Assembly (NCBI GenBank): GCA_016235595.1
Contig: JACRJX010000032.1
Span: forward strand, 1-64,000
DNA length: 64,000 bases
Direction of reading: 5' to 3'
Source: Verrucomicrobiota bacterium
GTDB taxonomy: Bacteria; Verrucomicrobiota; Verrucomicrobiia; CAIQCK01
Shown here: positions 36,423-45,247 of the stretch, piece by piece
Numbering within the stretch: position 1 is the first letter of the stretch
Layout: each line of letters opens with the position of its first letter
The notes under the pieces: model-generated
Databases searched by the model: none
Told to the model about the DNA's origin: nothing
The model's input: the letters and a program-made list of their open reading frames with translations, nothing else
Position numbers and translations under genes: made by a program

Positions 36423-37367
36423 CTACAATGCCGCCACAACCTTCATTTTCGCGAGGCCGGTCCTGGCGGCGTCGAGCGCGGGCAGTTTCCAATACTCAGG
36501 GTTGAACAATTCCAGCGACAACATGACGTCGCAGTGATTGGCAGCGATGTTGGCCAGGATTTGTTTCAACGGCGCGATGCCGTCGCCGGGCCAGATACGC
36601 TGGGCGTCCTTGATCACATCGCGCGGTGGGTCGGCGGGATAATCGTTCATGTGGAAGCAGTGGGTCACCTGCCGTCCGAACAGCTTCATCGCCGCCGGAT
36701 CGACACCGGCTTTATACATGTGGAATGCGTCAAGCAAGACGCACGCGTCGGGATGGCCGCTCTTGGCGGCGACGTAGGCCGCTTCTGCGGCGTGGCTCAG
36801 ATTGGTCGCACTGCCCCAGATTTCGATCTGCGGCACGACACCGAGTTGCCGGCCGATGTCGAGGATGACGCGATAGCGCTCCGCGATGCGGTCGAGGTCA
36901 ATCTTCGCGCCGCGATACGCGCCCGCCGGCGGCGCGGCAATGCGCGTGCCCCCCACTTGCGCGAGGAGGTCCATGTCGCGCTTCATCTGCTCCACGCCCT
37001 TGGCGCGTTGCGCGTCGTCGTCCAGAACCCACGGCGCAAAAGTGATGGCGCTCACGACTTGCAGGCCGAGGTCGCGGCAACGTTTGCGGAGGTCCTTTAA
37101 CGAACCGCCGGAATCGGCGAACTTGGCGATGTCGCTGGTCCACGGCTCGATGCCGTCGTAACCGGCCTTGGCAGCCACCTCGATCTCCTCGGCGATGCCG
37201 AGCTTCTGGCCGCGGATCGTGCCGGTATTCAGCGAGAAGCTGAACCGATGGCGCGCCGCCCCGGAGGACGTCGGTTCGGCAGGCAAGGGCGAGGGCGCAA
37301 GGGTGGTTGCGCCGAGCGCGATTCCGGCCCGGTTGAAAAGTTGTCTGCGAGTCAGTCTTAAGTTCAT
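36423..37367 (-). CDS. Tat-exported xylose-isomerase-like TIM-barrel protein (sugar phosphate isomerase/epimerase family)
   Basis: A 314-residue protein with an N-terminal twin-arginine-like signal (LTRRQLFNRAGIALGATTLA). The body is an AP-endonuclease-2/xylose-isomerase-like barrel: FSFSLNTGTIRG at strand 1, GYDGIEPW, QIEIWGSATNLSH, CVLLDAFHMYKAG and HCFHMNDYP supply the metal-binding Glu, Asp and His residues, ending with MLSLELFNPEYW. Members isomerise or epimerise keto sugars and inositols. The export signal implies it works outside the cytoplasm, as for the Gfo/Idh proteins here. It lies 84 bp downstream of the response regulator gene, possibly in the same transcript. Confidence 0.85.
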   Translation of the reverse strand: MNLRLTRRQLFNRAGIALGATTLAPSPLPAEPTSSGAARHRFSFSLNTGTIRGQKLGIAEEIEVAAKAGYDGIEPWTSDIAKFADSGGSLKDLRKRCRDLGLQVVSAITFAPWVLDDDAQRAKGVEQMKRDMDLLAQVGGTRIAAPPAGAYRGAKIDLDRIAERYRVILDIGRQLGVVPQIEIWGSATNLSHAAEAAYVAAKSGHPDACVLLDAFHMYKAGVDPAAMKLFGRQVTHCFHMNDYPADPPRDVIKDAQRIWPGDGIAPLKQILANIAANHCDVMLSLELFNPEYWKLPALDAARTGLAKMKVVAAL

Positions 37368-37451
37368 GAATGCTCTGCTTCTTTTGTAGCTGGAACAGCG
37401 CTGTCCGGCAACCGTTGTTGATCGCGGCGATTCGCGGGCCGTCCGGCCACT

Positions 37452-38078
37452 TCACCTGCCGAGGAATTTCACGGCGGCCTCGGTGCGGGAGTGGACGTGG
37501 AGTTTGCGGTAGATGCGCCGGATGTGACTGCGAACGGTGTCGGTGCTGATGGCAAGCTGGTCGGCGATTTCCTTGTATTGTCTGCCGCGGGCCAGCAGGG
37601 AGAGCAGCTCGCGCTCGCGCTCGGAGAGGTTTTCGGAATCGGCCGGCGCCTGTTTTTCCGCCTGGAAGAACTGCACAACCTGCCGCGCGATCTCCGGCGA
37701 CATCGGCGAGCCACCGGCGCAAACTTGCTCGATGGCGGCGAGCAGCTCGGTGGGCGCGGCGCGCTTGAGCAGATAGCCGCTCGCGCCGGCCCGCAACGCC
37801 GCGAAAATGAGCTTCGTGTCGTCGAACATGGTGAGCATGACGACTTCCGTATCCGGCAGGCGGCTCTTCAACTCGCGTGTGCACTCGATGCCGGACATCT
37901 TCGGTAGGTTGATATCCATGACCACGACGTCGGGTGGTTTCTCCGGCAGCGATTTGAGCGCGTCCTCGGCTGACGGAAACGAGCCGGCGCAACGGAACCC
38001 TTTGCGGCTGGCGATCAGGTCGGCGAGGTCTTCCCGCAGGTTCTTGTCGTCTTCAACAATGGCAACAGTGATGGGCAT
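37452..38078 (-). CDS. NarL/FixJ-family response regulator
   Basis: A 208-residue two-component regulator. Residues 1-~125 are the receiver with acidic pocket E9-D10-D11, phosphoacceptor D55 in VVVMDINLP, the conserved Thr and Lys (MLTMFDD and GYLLKRAAP). Residues ~146-205 are a LuxR-type helix-turn-helix with LSERERELLSLLARGRQYKEIA and STDTVRSHIRRIYRKL. It follows the histidine kinase gene by 22 bp and is clearly its partner. It probably activates or represses the neighbouring glycan genes when phosphorylated. Confidence 0.95.
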   Translation of the reverse strand: MPITVAIVEDDKNLREDLADLIASRKGFRCAGSFPSAEDALKSLPEKPPDVVVMDINLPKMSGIECTRELKSRLPDTEVVMLTMFDDTKLIFAALRAGASGYLLKRAAPTELLAAIEQVCAGGSPMSPEIARQVVQFFQAEKQAPADSENLSERERELLSLLARGRQYKEIADQLAISTDTVRSHIRRIYRKLHVHSRTEAAVKFLGR

Positions 38079-38100
38079 GGGGAGTGTAATACGTAATCGG

Positions 38101-41073
38101 TTATTCGCGTTTCAATGGCAGCGTGAACACGACACGTGTTCCCTTGCCGGATTCGCTTTCGATCTGAGAACTGCCACCGATGGCTGCCAGCCGCTCGCGC
38201 ATGTTGGCCAAGCCCTGACCGGCGGCGCGCGTGACATTCGGGTCGAAACCGCGGCCGTTGTCGGTAATCCGCACGCATAATGACTGCGGCTCCACAGTGA
38301 TGCTTAGTTTGATTTCCGTGGCGGTGGCGTGTTTGACGGCGTTGTTCAACGCCTCCTTGACGGCAAGGAGCAGGCCGTGCCGGACCTCGGATGAAATGGG
38401 CGCGTCGGGCACACTCTCCGGCAGATCCTGGCGGAGCCGGATGCTGGTGGCGCCCAGATACTCTGTGGCGTGGTCACTGAGGTAACCGATGAGCCGCTCC
38501 AGCGTGTCGTTGCCGGGATTCACAGTCCAGACGATCTCGTCAAGCGTCTGGGAAACTTCGCGGGCGGCCCGGGAGATTTTTTCAGCGCGGGCGACGGCGT
38601 CGGGCGCGAGGCCGGCGTCGCCGCGGGCCGACTCGCTCAGAAGCGCGATACGGGTCAGCTTGGCACCGAGGTCGTCGTGCATGTTCTTGGCAATGCGGGC
38701 GCGTTCGGCTTCGAGGGCGCGCTCGTGTTCCAGCAGGAGCAGCCGCCGTTGCATCCGGCGGAGCAGGACAGAGCGGACGACGACTCCGGCCAGCGCGAGT
38801 AGCACCAGGGTCGCGGCGGCGCGAAACCACACGGTCTGCCACACCGCCGCGCGCACCGTGAAATCGAGCGTCGCGCCGGTCAGATTCCAGACACCCTCAC
38901 CGCTGCGCGCGGCAACCTGAAACCGATAACGGCCGGGTGGCATGTGGAGGTAGGTTACGGAACGCTCGCTGCCGGCTTCGATCCAGTCGTCATCCACGTT
39001 CTTCAGCCGGTAGCGGAAACGCACCTTCGCCGGCGAGGTCAAGCTCAGCGCAGTGTAGTGCAGCTCGATCCTGTCGGGCCGCGGTGGAATCTCCACGTGG
39101 CCCGAGGCCGGCAGAAGCCGCGGTTTGCCGTCCACGATCAGTTCTTCAACATGCACCGGCGGCGGCTCGGAGCCAACGATGAGTTCCCTCGGATTCACTT
39201 CGACAGCGCCGCGCCGCGTGGCGAACCAGAAGCGGCCGTCACGCGTGCGGCAGGCGGCGTTGTGGCAGCCTTCGGCGAACTCGAAGCTGCCGAGACCTTC
39301 GGCGCGTCCATACGTCACGCAGTCCACCGTGGCGCGCAGGCCCGCGGCGACTTCATCGAGATCGTGGCGCGCAGCGCGGAAGAGGCCGTGCAACGAACCG
39401 AACCAAAGGTTGCCGTCGTCGTCGGCAACGATCTGGCGGATATCGTCGTCGGGCAGGCCATGGCGCGTGGTGATCTGCTTGAAGCCGCTACCATCAAATC
39501 GCACAAGGCCGCGGCGCGTGCCGATCCACAATGACTCCATGCCGTCAGCCAGGATCGTCTGGATGGTCGCGCCCGGCAATCCGTCGCTCCGGCTGAAACG
39601 CTGGAAACTGCCATCACTGCACCAGAACAATTCGCCCTGTCGTGTGCCGGCCAGAAGATGGCCGGAGCCGTCCTCGGCCAGCGCAGTAATGTCGCGCAAA
39701 CCTTCTTCGGTCGCAAAACGTGTGACCTTGCCGTCGCGCCACAGCAACAAACCTGCTTGCGAGGTGCCGATCCAGAGTGCGCCGTCGCGGTCCTGAAAGA
39801 GGGTCTCTATGCGCTCGCCTTTGAAGCCGGCTTTTATGAACACGCCGTCCTGCCAGCGAACCAATCCCTCCGCCAGCGTGCCGAACCAGACGCCTCCGTT
39901 GCGATCTGCGCACAACGTCGTGACGATGCCGCCGGGCCAACCGTTGGTGTTCGTGAACAACGTGAACCGCCCGCCAACGAGCCGCAACGCGCCCGCGCTG
40001 CGGGTGCCAAACCAGAGCGCACTGTCGTTGTCCTCGCAGATGGAATACACGATGTCGTCCGCCAGACTGCTGCGCGCGTTGTACAGGCGGATGCCGCGCC
40101 GGCGGAGTTGGTTTAACCCGCCACCCGTGCCGACCCAGAGGCTGCCCTCGCGGTCCTCGTGGATGGCCGTGATGAAATTGTGTGAGGTCTGCACGCGCTC
40201 GATGCCCGCGCCGGCAAGGCGGTAGAGGCCCTGGCCCTTCGTGCCAACCCAGAGCACGCCGTCGCGGGTTTCCAGAAGAGTCTGGATTTCCCCCGCGCCG
40301 CCGCTCCAGGGCAGCTGGCCCATGAACAGCATCTCGCCGCGCTCGTTGAACTTGCGCAGCACGTTCGCGCAAGCGAGCCAGCAACCGTCGTCGCGACGCG
40401 GTTGAAACTGAGGCAGCGGCACGTCGGTAGTGAGCGTGGTGAACCGGTTGCTGTCGAAGAAACCGCAGGAGGTTTCAGTGGTGAACCATATTCTGCCGTG
40501 AAACCCGGCGACGCAGTTGACCGCGCCTTTTCCAACGATGCCATCAGCCACGCCAAACTGCGTCCACTGTCCGTCGCGCCAGCGCGCGGCGCGGAGGTTT
40601 GGAAGTCCGATCCACACGCCACTTTTTCCGTCGGCGATGAGCGACGTGGACCAGTGGGCCGGGTTGTCCGACGGCTGCGTCACCGTTTCGAACACCCCCT
40701 CGCGATGGCGCACGATGCCGCCGCGGCTCAGGCCGATCCAGAGTGCGCCGACGCTGTCTTCCGCCAGGAAGCGGACGTTATCGGAAACGAGCGCGGGTGT
40801 ATTCGCAGAGGTGAAAAGACGGAAGCGCACGCCATCGAATCGCGCCAAACCCCGCGCGGTGCCAATCCAAAGGTAGCCGTCGCGCGTCTGCGTGACGGCG
40901 GCAACGGCGTCATCAGGCAGGCCGTCATCCACGTCCCATTGTTGCAGGAGATAATCGCCCGCCGCTGCCGGCGGTTCCCCCGCCGCGCGTGAAGCCGGCC
41001 AGAACAGGCACGCCAGCGAGGCGGCCATCGTCATCGCTCGAAAGGCGAAACGGGTTTCTCCAGACTTGCTCAC
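38101..41073 (-). CDS. Periplasmic two-component-propeller sensor histidine kinase (Reg_prop, Y_Y_Y, HisKA_3)
   Basis: A 990-residue kinase similar to sensors of Bacteroidetes hybrid systems. After a signal sequence (~1-30), residues ~40-630 hold many ~40-residue propeller repeats (for example LWIGTARGLARFDG, LWVGTKGQGLYRL, LWIGTRRGLVRFDG), which make two seven-bladed propellers for binding oligosaccharides. A Y_Y_Y domain (~655-720, FRYRLKNVDDDW) and one transmembrane helix (~735-755) lead to HisKA_3 with phosphoacceptor H799 (ARIAKNMHDDLG) and an HATPase_c domain with NNAVKHA and ITDNGRGFD. Unlike the Bacteroidetes hybrid type, the regulator is a separate NarL protein. It most likely senses glycan fragments and controls this region. 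Confidence 0.94.
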   Translation of the reverse strand: MSKSGETRFAFRAMTMAASLACLFWPASRAAGEPPAAAGDYLLQQWDVDDGLPDDAVAAVTQTRDGYLWIGTARGLARFDGVRFRLFTSANTPALVSDNVRFLAEDSVGALWIGLSRGGIVRHREGVFETVTQPSDNPAHWSTSLIADGKSGVWIGLPNLRAARWRDGQWTQFGVADGIVGKGAVNCVAGFHGRIWFTTETSCGFFDSNRFTTLTTDVPLPQFQPRRDDGCWLACANVLRKFNERGEMLFMGQLPWSGGAGEIQTLLETRDGVLWVGTKGQGLYRLAGAGIERVQTSHNFITAIHEDREGSLWVGTGGGLNQLRRRGIRLYNARSSLADDIVYSICEDNDSALWFGTRSAGALRLVGGRFTLFTNTNGWPGGIVTTLCADRNGGVWFGTLAEGLVRWQDGVFIKAGFKGERIETLFQDRDGALWIGTSQAGLLLWRDGKVTRFATEEGLRDITALAEDGSGHLLAGTRQGELFWCSDGSFQRFSRSDGLPGATIQTILADGMESLWIGTRRGLVRFDGSGFKQITTRHGLPDDDIRQIVADDDGNLWFGSLHGLFRAARHDLDEVAAGLRATVDCVTYGRAEGLGSFEFAEGCHNAACRTRDGRFWFATRRGAVEVNPRELIVGSEPPPVHVEELIVDGKPRLLPASGHVEIPPRPDRIELHYTALSLTSPAKVRFRYRLKNVDDDWIEAGSERSVTYLHMPPGRYRFQVAARSGEGVWNLTGATLDFTVRAAVWQTVWFRAAATLVLLALAGVVVRSVLLRRMQRRLLLLEHERALEAERARIAKNMHDDLGAKLTRIALLSESARGDAGLAPDAVARAEKISRAAREVSQTLDEIVWTVNPGNDTLERLIGYLSDHATEYLGATSIRLRQDLPESVPDAPISSEVRHGLLLAVKEALNNAVKHATATEIKLSITVEPQSLCVRITDNGRGFDPNVTRAAGQGLANMRERLAAIGGSSQIESESGKGTRVVFTLPLKRE

Positions 41074-41170
41074 GGCCCGGCCAGCCTACTCCGGCACGGT
41101 CGGCTTGTTAAAGAGCATATTTATGTGACTGTCCGGGAAAAGCAGTTCCGGCGCATCGCCATCCAATGTG

Positions 41171-41207
41171 AGGCCCTGGTCGAATCCTTCGGCCCGGGCC
41201 TTTTTTT
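41171..41207 (+). terminator. Strong plus-strand intrinsic terminator with no recognised gene upstream
   Basis: An outer stem AGGCCC (41171-41176) / GGGCCT (41196-41201), an inner stem GGTCGAA (41178-41184) / TTCGGCC (41188-41194) with one G-U pair, loop TCC and a tail of six Ts (41202-41207) form a classic terminator on the plus strand. The plus strand before it carries no gene, only the promoter region of the minus-strand kinase. On the minus strand, where it follows the WbsX-like stop, there is no T-run. Confidence 0.75.
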
Positions 41208-41212
41208 GCCGT

Positions 41213-43846
41213 TCACTTCTCTTCCAAACGGATGGACTCGACGCTGGCTTCGACGCCGTCAAGGCTGCCGGGATCGAATCGCAACGAGGTGATGACGCCG
41301 CGCCAGCGCGGGTTGTCGGCGAGGCGCACTTTGACCTCCTGGAATTCGCCGCCACCCTTGACCGGGAAATGCACGCTGTTGGCTTCGCTCTGGGGCGACG
41401 AGGACGTGCTCCAGAACAACTGGCAGCCTATGTCGCGGCTCGCCTTCATGCGGAAGACGATGAACGGGAACTGCCGTCCCGCCGCGCGCAACTGCGGACT
41501 GCTGAGAATCGGGTCATGGCCGCGCGTCTTGAACCGCAACGCGCCGCCCTCGACGCGCAGGTTCTCCACGTTGCCGCCCCAACCCAGCGGGTCCTTCGCA
41601 GCCGCGAAGTTCCACGCGGTGGCCAGCGGTTCGTCCGGGATGTCGTAGGGACCGAGCCCCACATCGGCGGGAACCATCAGCTTCGGCTTGGGCGATTTAG
41701 GGGCAAAGACCTGGCGGATCGCTTCGAGGTAGCCGAAACCGAACTCGCGATGCGGCTCGATATAGCTGCCTTCACCCCATTCGTTCCACGCCTCGACGAA
41801 GAGCATTTTCAGCTTCGGCGGCTGCTCGCGGGAGTCGAGGAACTTTTTGCAGTCGATCAGGTGTTTCTTGAAGATCTCCGGCGTGCGGTTCGTGCGCGCA
41901 AGGGCGGTGTCGCCGTGCCACGGGCGCGAATCCCATCCGCCGCAAACGGGTGGAATGAGCTTGAGGATGTTCGCGGATGCGATGTCCGACCAGACCTGCG
42001 GGAAACCGGCGACAACCTTGGCGTAGGATGACCGGCGCGCCTGGTTCTCTTCCGGCGTCATGTTCAGGTGCGGCCAGTTGTAGGCGCTGACGGCGTCGTA
42101 GCCGTACTCCTTCATCTTCGCCAGAAGGTTGGTGCCGCTGTTGATGCACGCCACGAGATAGAGGCCGCCGAGGCCGGCGTCCTTGCACATCTGGCGCATG
42201 TGGTCGAAGGTCGGCTTCACTTTTTCCGGGCCCATGTCGCGCGCGGGATTCTGCGACGAGAAGATGACCACCATCGGTTTGCCCTCGACCATGACGTAGT
42301 TCGGCCGCTTGAAGTAGTTCTCGATCCAGAAGCGCGTGATTTTCTCCCAGTCCTCCGGCGAGTGGGAGCCGTGGGGATTGTGGTTGGCGTAGAGCAGGCA
42401 GAATTTGATGAGGTTCTGGTAGCGCGCCTTGAACAGCGCGTCGTGCAGCCCGTGCTCCAGATGCCGCGCGCCGCGGTCCCAATACCAGTCGTAGAGGAAG
42501 AAGTTGACGCCGTGCTCGACAGCCCACTTGATCTGCCAGTCGGCCACCTCGGGGTCACCCTCGCGATACCAGCCCAGCAGCGGCTGCCGCTCCGGGAACG
42601 ATTTCAGCGGCGTCCAGCGCGAGGCGGTGTGCCAGCCGGGGAAGTAGTAAACGCCAACCTGATAATCGCTCTTGGCGGGCTTCGGCTCCGGAACGTAGGC
42701 GGCCTTCGGCAGACTCGGCGCCGGCAGGAAGTTCAGCGTCGCGGTTTTGGCCGGCGCGCCCTCGATCGTGAGCGTCGCCTTCGCCTTGCACGGGCGGTCG
42801 GCCTGCACCGTCCACGCGAGCGTTTCGGGAACGCCGAACTCGATCTTTGCCGGCAGCGATTCTTCCTTGATGAGCTTCGCACCCGAGAGACTGAGTTGCG
42901 GCTTCAGATCCCGCGCCGTCTCGCCGCCGCGATTGACCACACGGGCTTCGAGCCGGGCCGGACGGCCGGCGCGCGTGAACGGGTCGTGCAGGCCCAGCCA
43001 CGTCACATCCAGGTCCGGCGGGCCTTGCGGCTCCGCGCCGAAGGCAATGGATTCGACGGAGGTCTTCGCGTCCTTGCGGGCGGTGGTTTGCAGACGCAGC
43101 TCGATGATCCGACCGCGCCAGTTCTTGTTTGCGCCGCCATCCACGTTATAGGTGTGCATCCGGCCGTCAGCGTGCAGGGGGAAGTTCACACGGTGCAGGC
43201 CGTTGACCGCGTCGCTGGCGAACGTCACGACAGCCGCCTCGCCCGCGCTCACCGTCATGCGCACTGCGATGAACGCGCCGTCCTCGGTGTTCAGCGAGAC
43301 ACGCGCGCGCCACTCGCCTTTGGCGTCCAGCTTCACATCGCGAGCTGGCAGGGCAGCGACGGCAGCCGGCGGCTCTTCAATGATGCGGATCGCACGGATG
43401 GCGTAGCGACCGCCGCGCTCGTGTGGAAAATCGAGCCGCAGCTTGATGATCTTCTTCTCGGCCTGCCAGAACGGCTCGAGGCGGTAGATCTGCCAGTCGC
43501 CAGCCACTTGATCGAACTTGGTGAGTTTGTCGGGGGAGAAACCGCCATACTTCGTCTTGAGGGTCTGGGTCCAGTAAACCATGCCGCCGCCGGCCACGTC
43601 GGTCTTCATCTCCAACTCGATGCGTTGCCACGGTGTCGCCGCGAAACCGTCAAACGTCGGGCTGATCAGCATCGAGTCGCCCGCCTGCGTCTCGAAGACG
43701 AGCGCATCGTTTTCGACGTGGAGGTTCTTCACATAGCTGGGCGACCATTTGGCTAGGTCGGCGGGTTTCCATTCACGGACGACGGTCTGGGCACAGACGC
43801 TGCCGGCCATCGCGGCAAGGAAAAGACAAACGCGTAACAGTTTCAT
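41213..43846 (-). CDS. Secreted WbsX/GH99-like protein with flanking beta-sandwich domains
   Basis: An 877-residue protein. ATG at 43844-43846 is chosen because AAGGAG lies six bases upstream and a signal peptide (MKLLRVCLFLAAMAGSVCA) follows. Residues ~20-310 are beta-sandwich domains; ~430-750 is a WbsX/glycosyltransferase-like or GH99-like TIM barrel with VGVYYFPGWH, GVNFFLYDWYWDRG, RPNYVMVEGKPMVVIF and FVEAWNEWGEGSYIEPH, all landmarks of that family; a final ~120-residue sandwich resembles the first. GH99 members cleave mannans, and relatives in PVC bacteria act on other polymers; the catalytic glutamate is probably in the WNEWGEG motif. It lies 140 bp before the kinase start on the same strand. 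Confidence 0.86.
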   Translation of the reverse strand: MKLLRVCLFLAAMAGSVCAQTVVREWKPADLAKWSPSYVKNLHVENDALVFETQAGDSMLISPTFDGFAATPWQRIELEMKTDVAGGGMVYWTQTLKTKYGGFSPDKLTKFDQVAGDWQIYRLEPFWQAEKKIIKLRLDFPHERGGRYAIRAIRIIEEPPAAVAALPARDVKLDAKGEWRARVSLNTEDGAFIAVRMTVSAGEAAVVTFASDAVNGLHRVNFPLHADGRMHTYNVDGGANKNWRGRIIELRLQTTARKDAKTSVESIAFGAEPQGPPDLDVTWLGLHDPFTRAGRPARLEARVVNRGGETARDLKPQLSLSGAKLIKEESLPAKIEFGVPETLAWTVQADRPCKAKATLTIEGAPAKTATLNFLPAPSLPKAAYVPEPKPAKSDYQVGVYYFPGWHTASRWTPLKSFPERQPLLGWYREGDPEVADWQIKWAVEHGVNFFLYDWYWDRGARHLEHGLHDALFKARYQNLIKFCLLYANHNPHGSHSPEDWEKITRFWIENYFKRPNYVMVEGKPMVVIFSSQNPARDMGPEKVKPTFDHMRQMCKDAGLGGLYLVACINSGTNLLAKMKEYGYDAVSAYNWPHLNMTPEENQARRSSYAKVVAGFPQVWSDIASANILKLIPPVCGGWDSRPWHGDTALARTNRTPEIFKKHLIDCKKFLDSREQPPKLKMLFVEAWNEWGEGSYIEPHREFGFGYLEAIRQVFAPKSPKPKLMVPADVGLGPYDIPDEPLATAWNFAAAKDPLGWGGNVENLRVEGGALRFKTRGHDPILSSPQLRAAGRQFPFIVFRMKASRDIGCQLFWSTSSSPQSEANSVHFPVKGGGEFQEVKVRLADNPRWRGVITSLRFDPGSLDGVEASVESIRLEEK

Positions 43847-43852
43847 AATAAG

Positions 43853-43858
43853 CTCCTT
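43853..43858 (-). promoter_or_regulatory. Strong Shine-Dalgarno that decides the WbsX-like start
   Basis: AAGGAG on the minus strand, six bases before ATG 43846. The alternative in-frame ATG a few codons upstream would place this element inside the coding sequence, so the downstream ATG with its signal peptide is preferred. Confidence 0.65.
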
Positions 43859-43956
43859 CATCAGCCAGCGCACAGTTTTCCACAATTCATGGCCGTTTGT
43901 CACCAACGGGAGAGGCCGGCGTCGTGGTTTTTTGGCGAAAAAGCGCAAGTTTCTAT

Positions 43957-43984
43957 TTGACTGCCAGCACTTCGCCACTAGGAT
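43957..43984 (+). promoter_or_regulatory. Candidate sigma70-type promoter for ilvC
   Basis: TTGACT (43957-43962) and TAGGAT (43979-43984) with a 16-base spacer lie about 58 bases before the ilvC ATG; AAAGGA follows 8 bases before the start. Box matches are good for a GC-rich genome, but this is by eye. Confidence 0.45.
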
Positions 43985-44042
43985 TCGCACTCCGGTTCAA
44001 ACGGAGAATGTTCAGCAATAGCAGACACAAAGGATAAACAAC

Positions 44043-45143
44043 ATGGCAATCATTGATTTTGGTGGAACGAAGGAAACGGTCGTCACGCGGCAGGAGTTCC
44101 CGATGGCCAAGGCGCGCAAGGTCCTCAAGAACGAGACCATCGCCATCATCGGCTACGGCGTGCAGGGGCCGGCGCAAGGGTTGAACCTCCGCGACAACGG
44201 TTTCAACGTCATCGTCGGCCAGGCCAAGTCGTTCAAGCGCGACTGGGACCGCGCCGTCGCTGACGGCTGGGTGCCCGGCAAGACGCTGTTCGACATCGAG
44301 GAGGCGGTGCAGCGCGGCACGATCATCCAGATGCTCGTTTCCGATGCTGCGCAGCGCGCCATCTGGCCGCTCGTTAAGAAGAACCTCAAGCCCGGCTCCG
44401 CGCTTTATTTCTCGCACGGCTTCTCCATCGCCTACTGCAAGCAGACCGGCGTTGTCCCGCCGAAGAACGTGGACGTGATCATGGTCGCGCCGAAAGGCTC
44501 CGGCACCTCCGTCCGCCGCAACTTCCTCACGGGCGCGGGCATCAACTCCAGCTTTGCCGTCGGCCAGGATGCCACGGGCCGCGCGGAGGATCGTTGCATC
44601 GCGGTCGGCATCGGCATCGGTTCCGGCTACCTGTTCCCGACGACCTTCCAGCACGAGGTGTTCAGCGATCTCACCGGCGAGCGCGGCGTGCTCATGGGCG
44701 CGCTGGCTGGCATCATGGAGGCGCAATACGACGTGCTCCGCCAGCACGGCCACACGCCGAGCGAGGCGTTCAACGAGACCGTCGAGGAGCTGACACAGAG
44801 CCTCATCCGCCTCGTGGACGAGAACGGCATGGACTGGATGTATTCCAACTGTTCCGCAACCGCCCAGCGCGGCGCGCTCGACTGGAAACCGAAGTTCAGG
44901 AAAGCCGTGCTGCCGGTGTTCAAAGACCTCTACAACCGCGTCAAGAGCGGCAAGGAATGCACCCGCGTGCTGACGGCGTGCGGCGCACCGAACTACCAAG
45001 TGCAGTTGCAGAAGGAGTTGAGCGAGATTCACGACTCCGAAATGTGGCGCGCCGGCGCGGCTGTTCGCGCGCTGCGTCCGAAAGAGATGGCGAAGGCCAT
45101 CGCGAAGGGCACCAAGGGCGTGACAGGCCGGCAGGCAAACTAA
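44043..45143 (+). CDS. ilvC: Ketol-acid reductoisomerase (NADP-dependent)
   Basis: A 366-residue enzyme of branched-chain amino acid synthesis that converts acetolactate or acetohydroxybutyrate to the dihydroxy acid in the cytoplasm. The dinucleotide-binding motif G37-x-G39-x-x-G42 (IIGYGVQGPAQGLNLRDNG) opens the Rossmann domain; GHTPSEAFNETVEELTQSL and NCSATAQRGALDW form the C-terminal knotted helical domain with acidic magnesium ligands. It is longer than the common ~330-residue class I proteins and shorter than the E. coli class II form; I read it as the variant found in PVC, Bacteroidetes and eukaryotes. It stands alone, with its own promoter candidate and a strong terminator. Confidence 0.96.
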   Translation: MAIIDFGGTKETVVTRQEFPMAKARKVLKNETIAIIGYGVQGPAQGLNLRDNGFNVIVGQAKSFKRDWDRAVADGWVPGKTLFDIEEAVQRGTIIQMLVSDAAQRAIWPLVKKNLKPGSALYFSHGFSIAYCKQTGVVPPKNVDVIMVAPKGSGTSVRRNFLTGAGINSSFAVGQDATGRAEDRCIAVGIGIGSGYLFPTTFQHEVFSDLTGERGVLMGALAGIMEAQYDVLRQHGHTPSEAFNETVEELTQSLIRLVDENGMDWMYSNCSATAQRGALDWKPKFRKAVLPVFKDLYNRVKSGKECTRVLTACGAPNYQVQLQKELSEIHDSEMWRAGAAVRALRPKEMAKAIAKGTKGVTGRQAN

Positions 45144-45170
45144 ACATCTGACAAATCACATTCGTGTCGC

Positions 45171-45203
45171 AAGGGACAGCCTTCGGGCTGTCCCTTGTGT
45201 TTT
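45171..45203 (+). terminator. Intrinsic terminator of ilvC
   Basis: A perfect 11-bp stem, AAGGGACAGCC (45171-45181) and GGCTGTCCCTT (45186-45196), closed by a TTCG tetraloop, 27 bases after the ilvC stop and followed by GTGTTTT. It lies between converging genes and may act in both directions, although the plus side has the better T content. Confidence 0.88.
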
Positions 45204-45247
45204 GGGAGCGGCGACATCATCCGCGACTTCGCGCACGCCCGACGTGG

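Noticed and set aside
41086-41212. About 30 plausible residues in another frame directly after the WbsX-like stop (LFPDSHINMLFNKPTVPE)
   Set aside because: The main frame ends normally at a complete sandwich domain. A 3' frameshift is possible near the A7 run but there is no support, so I treat it as noncoding.
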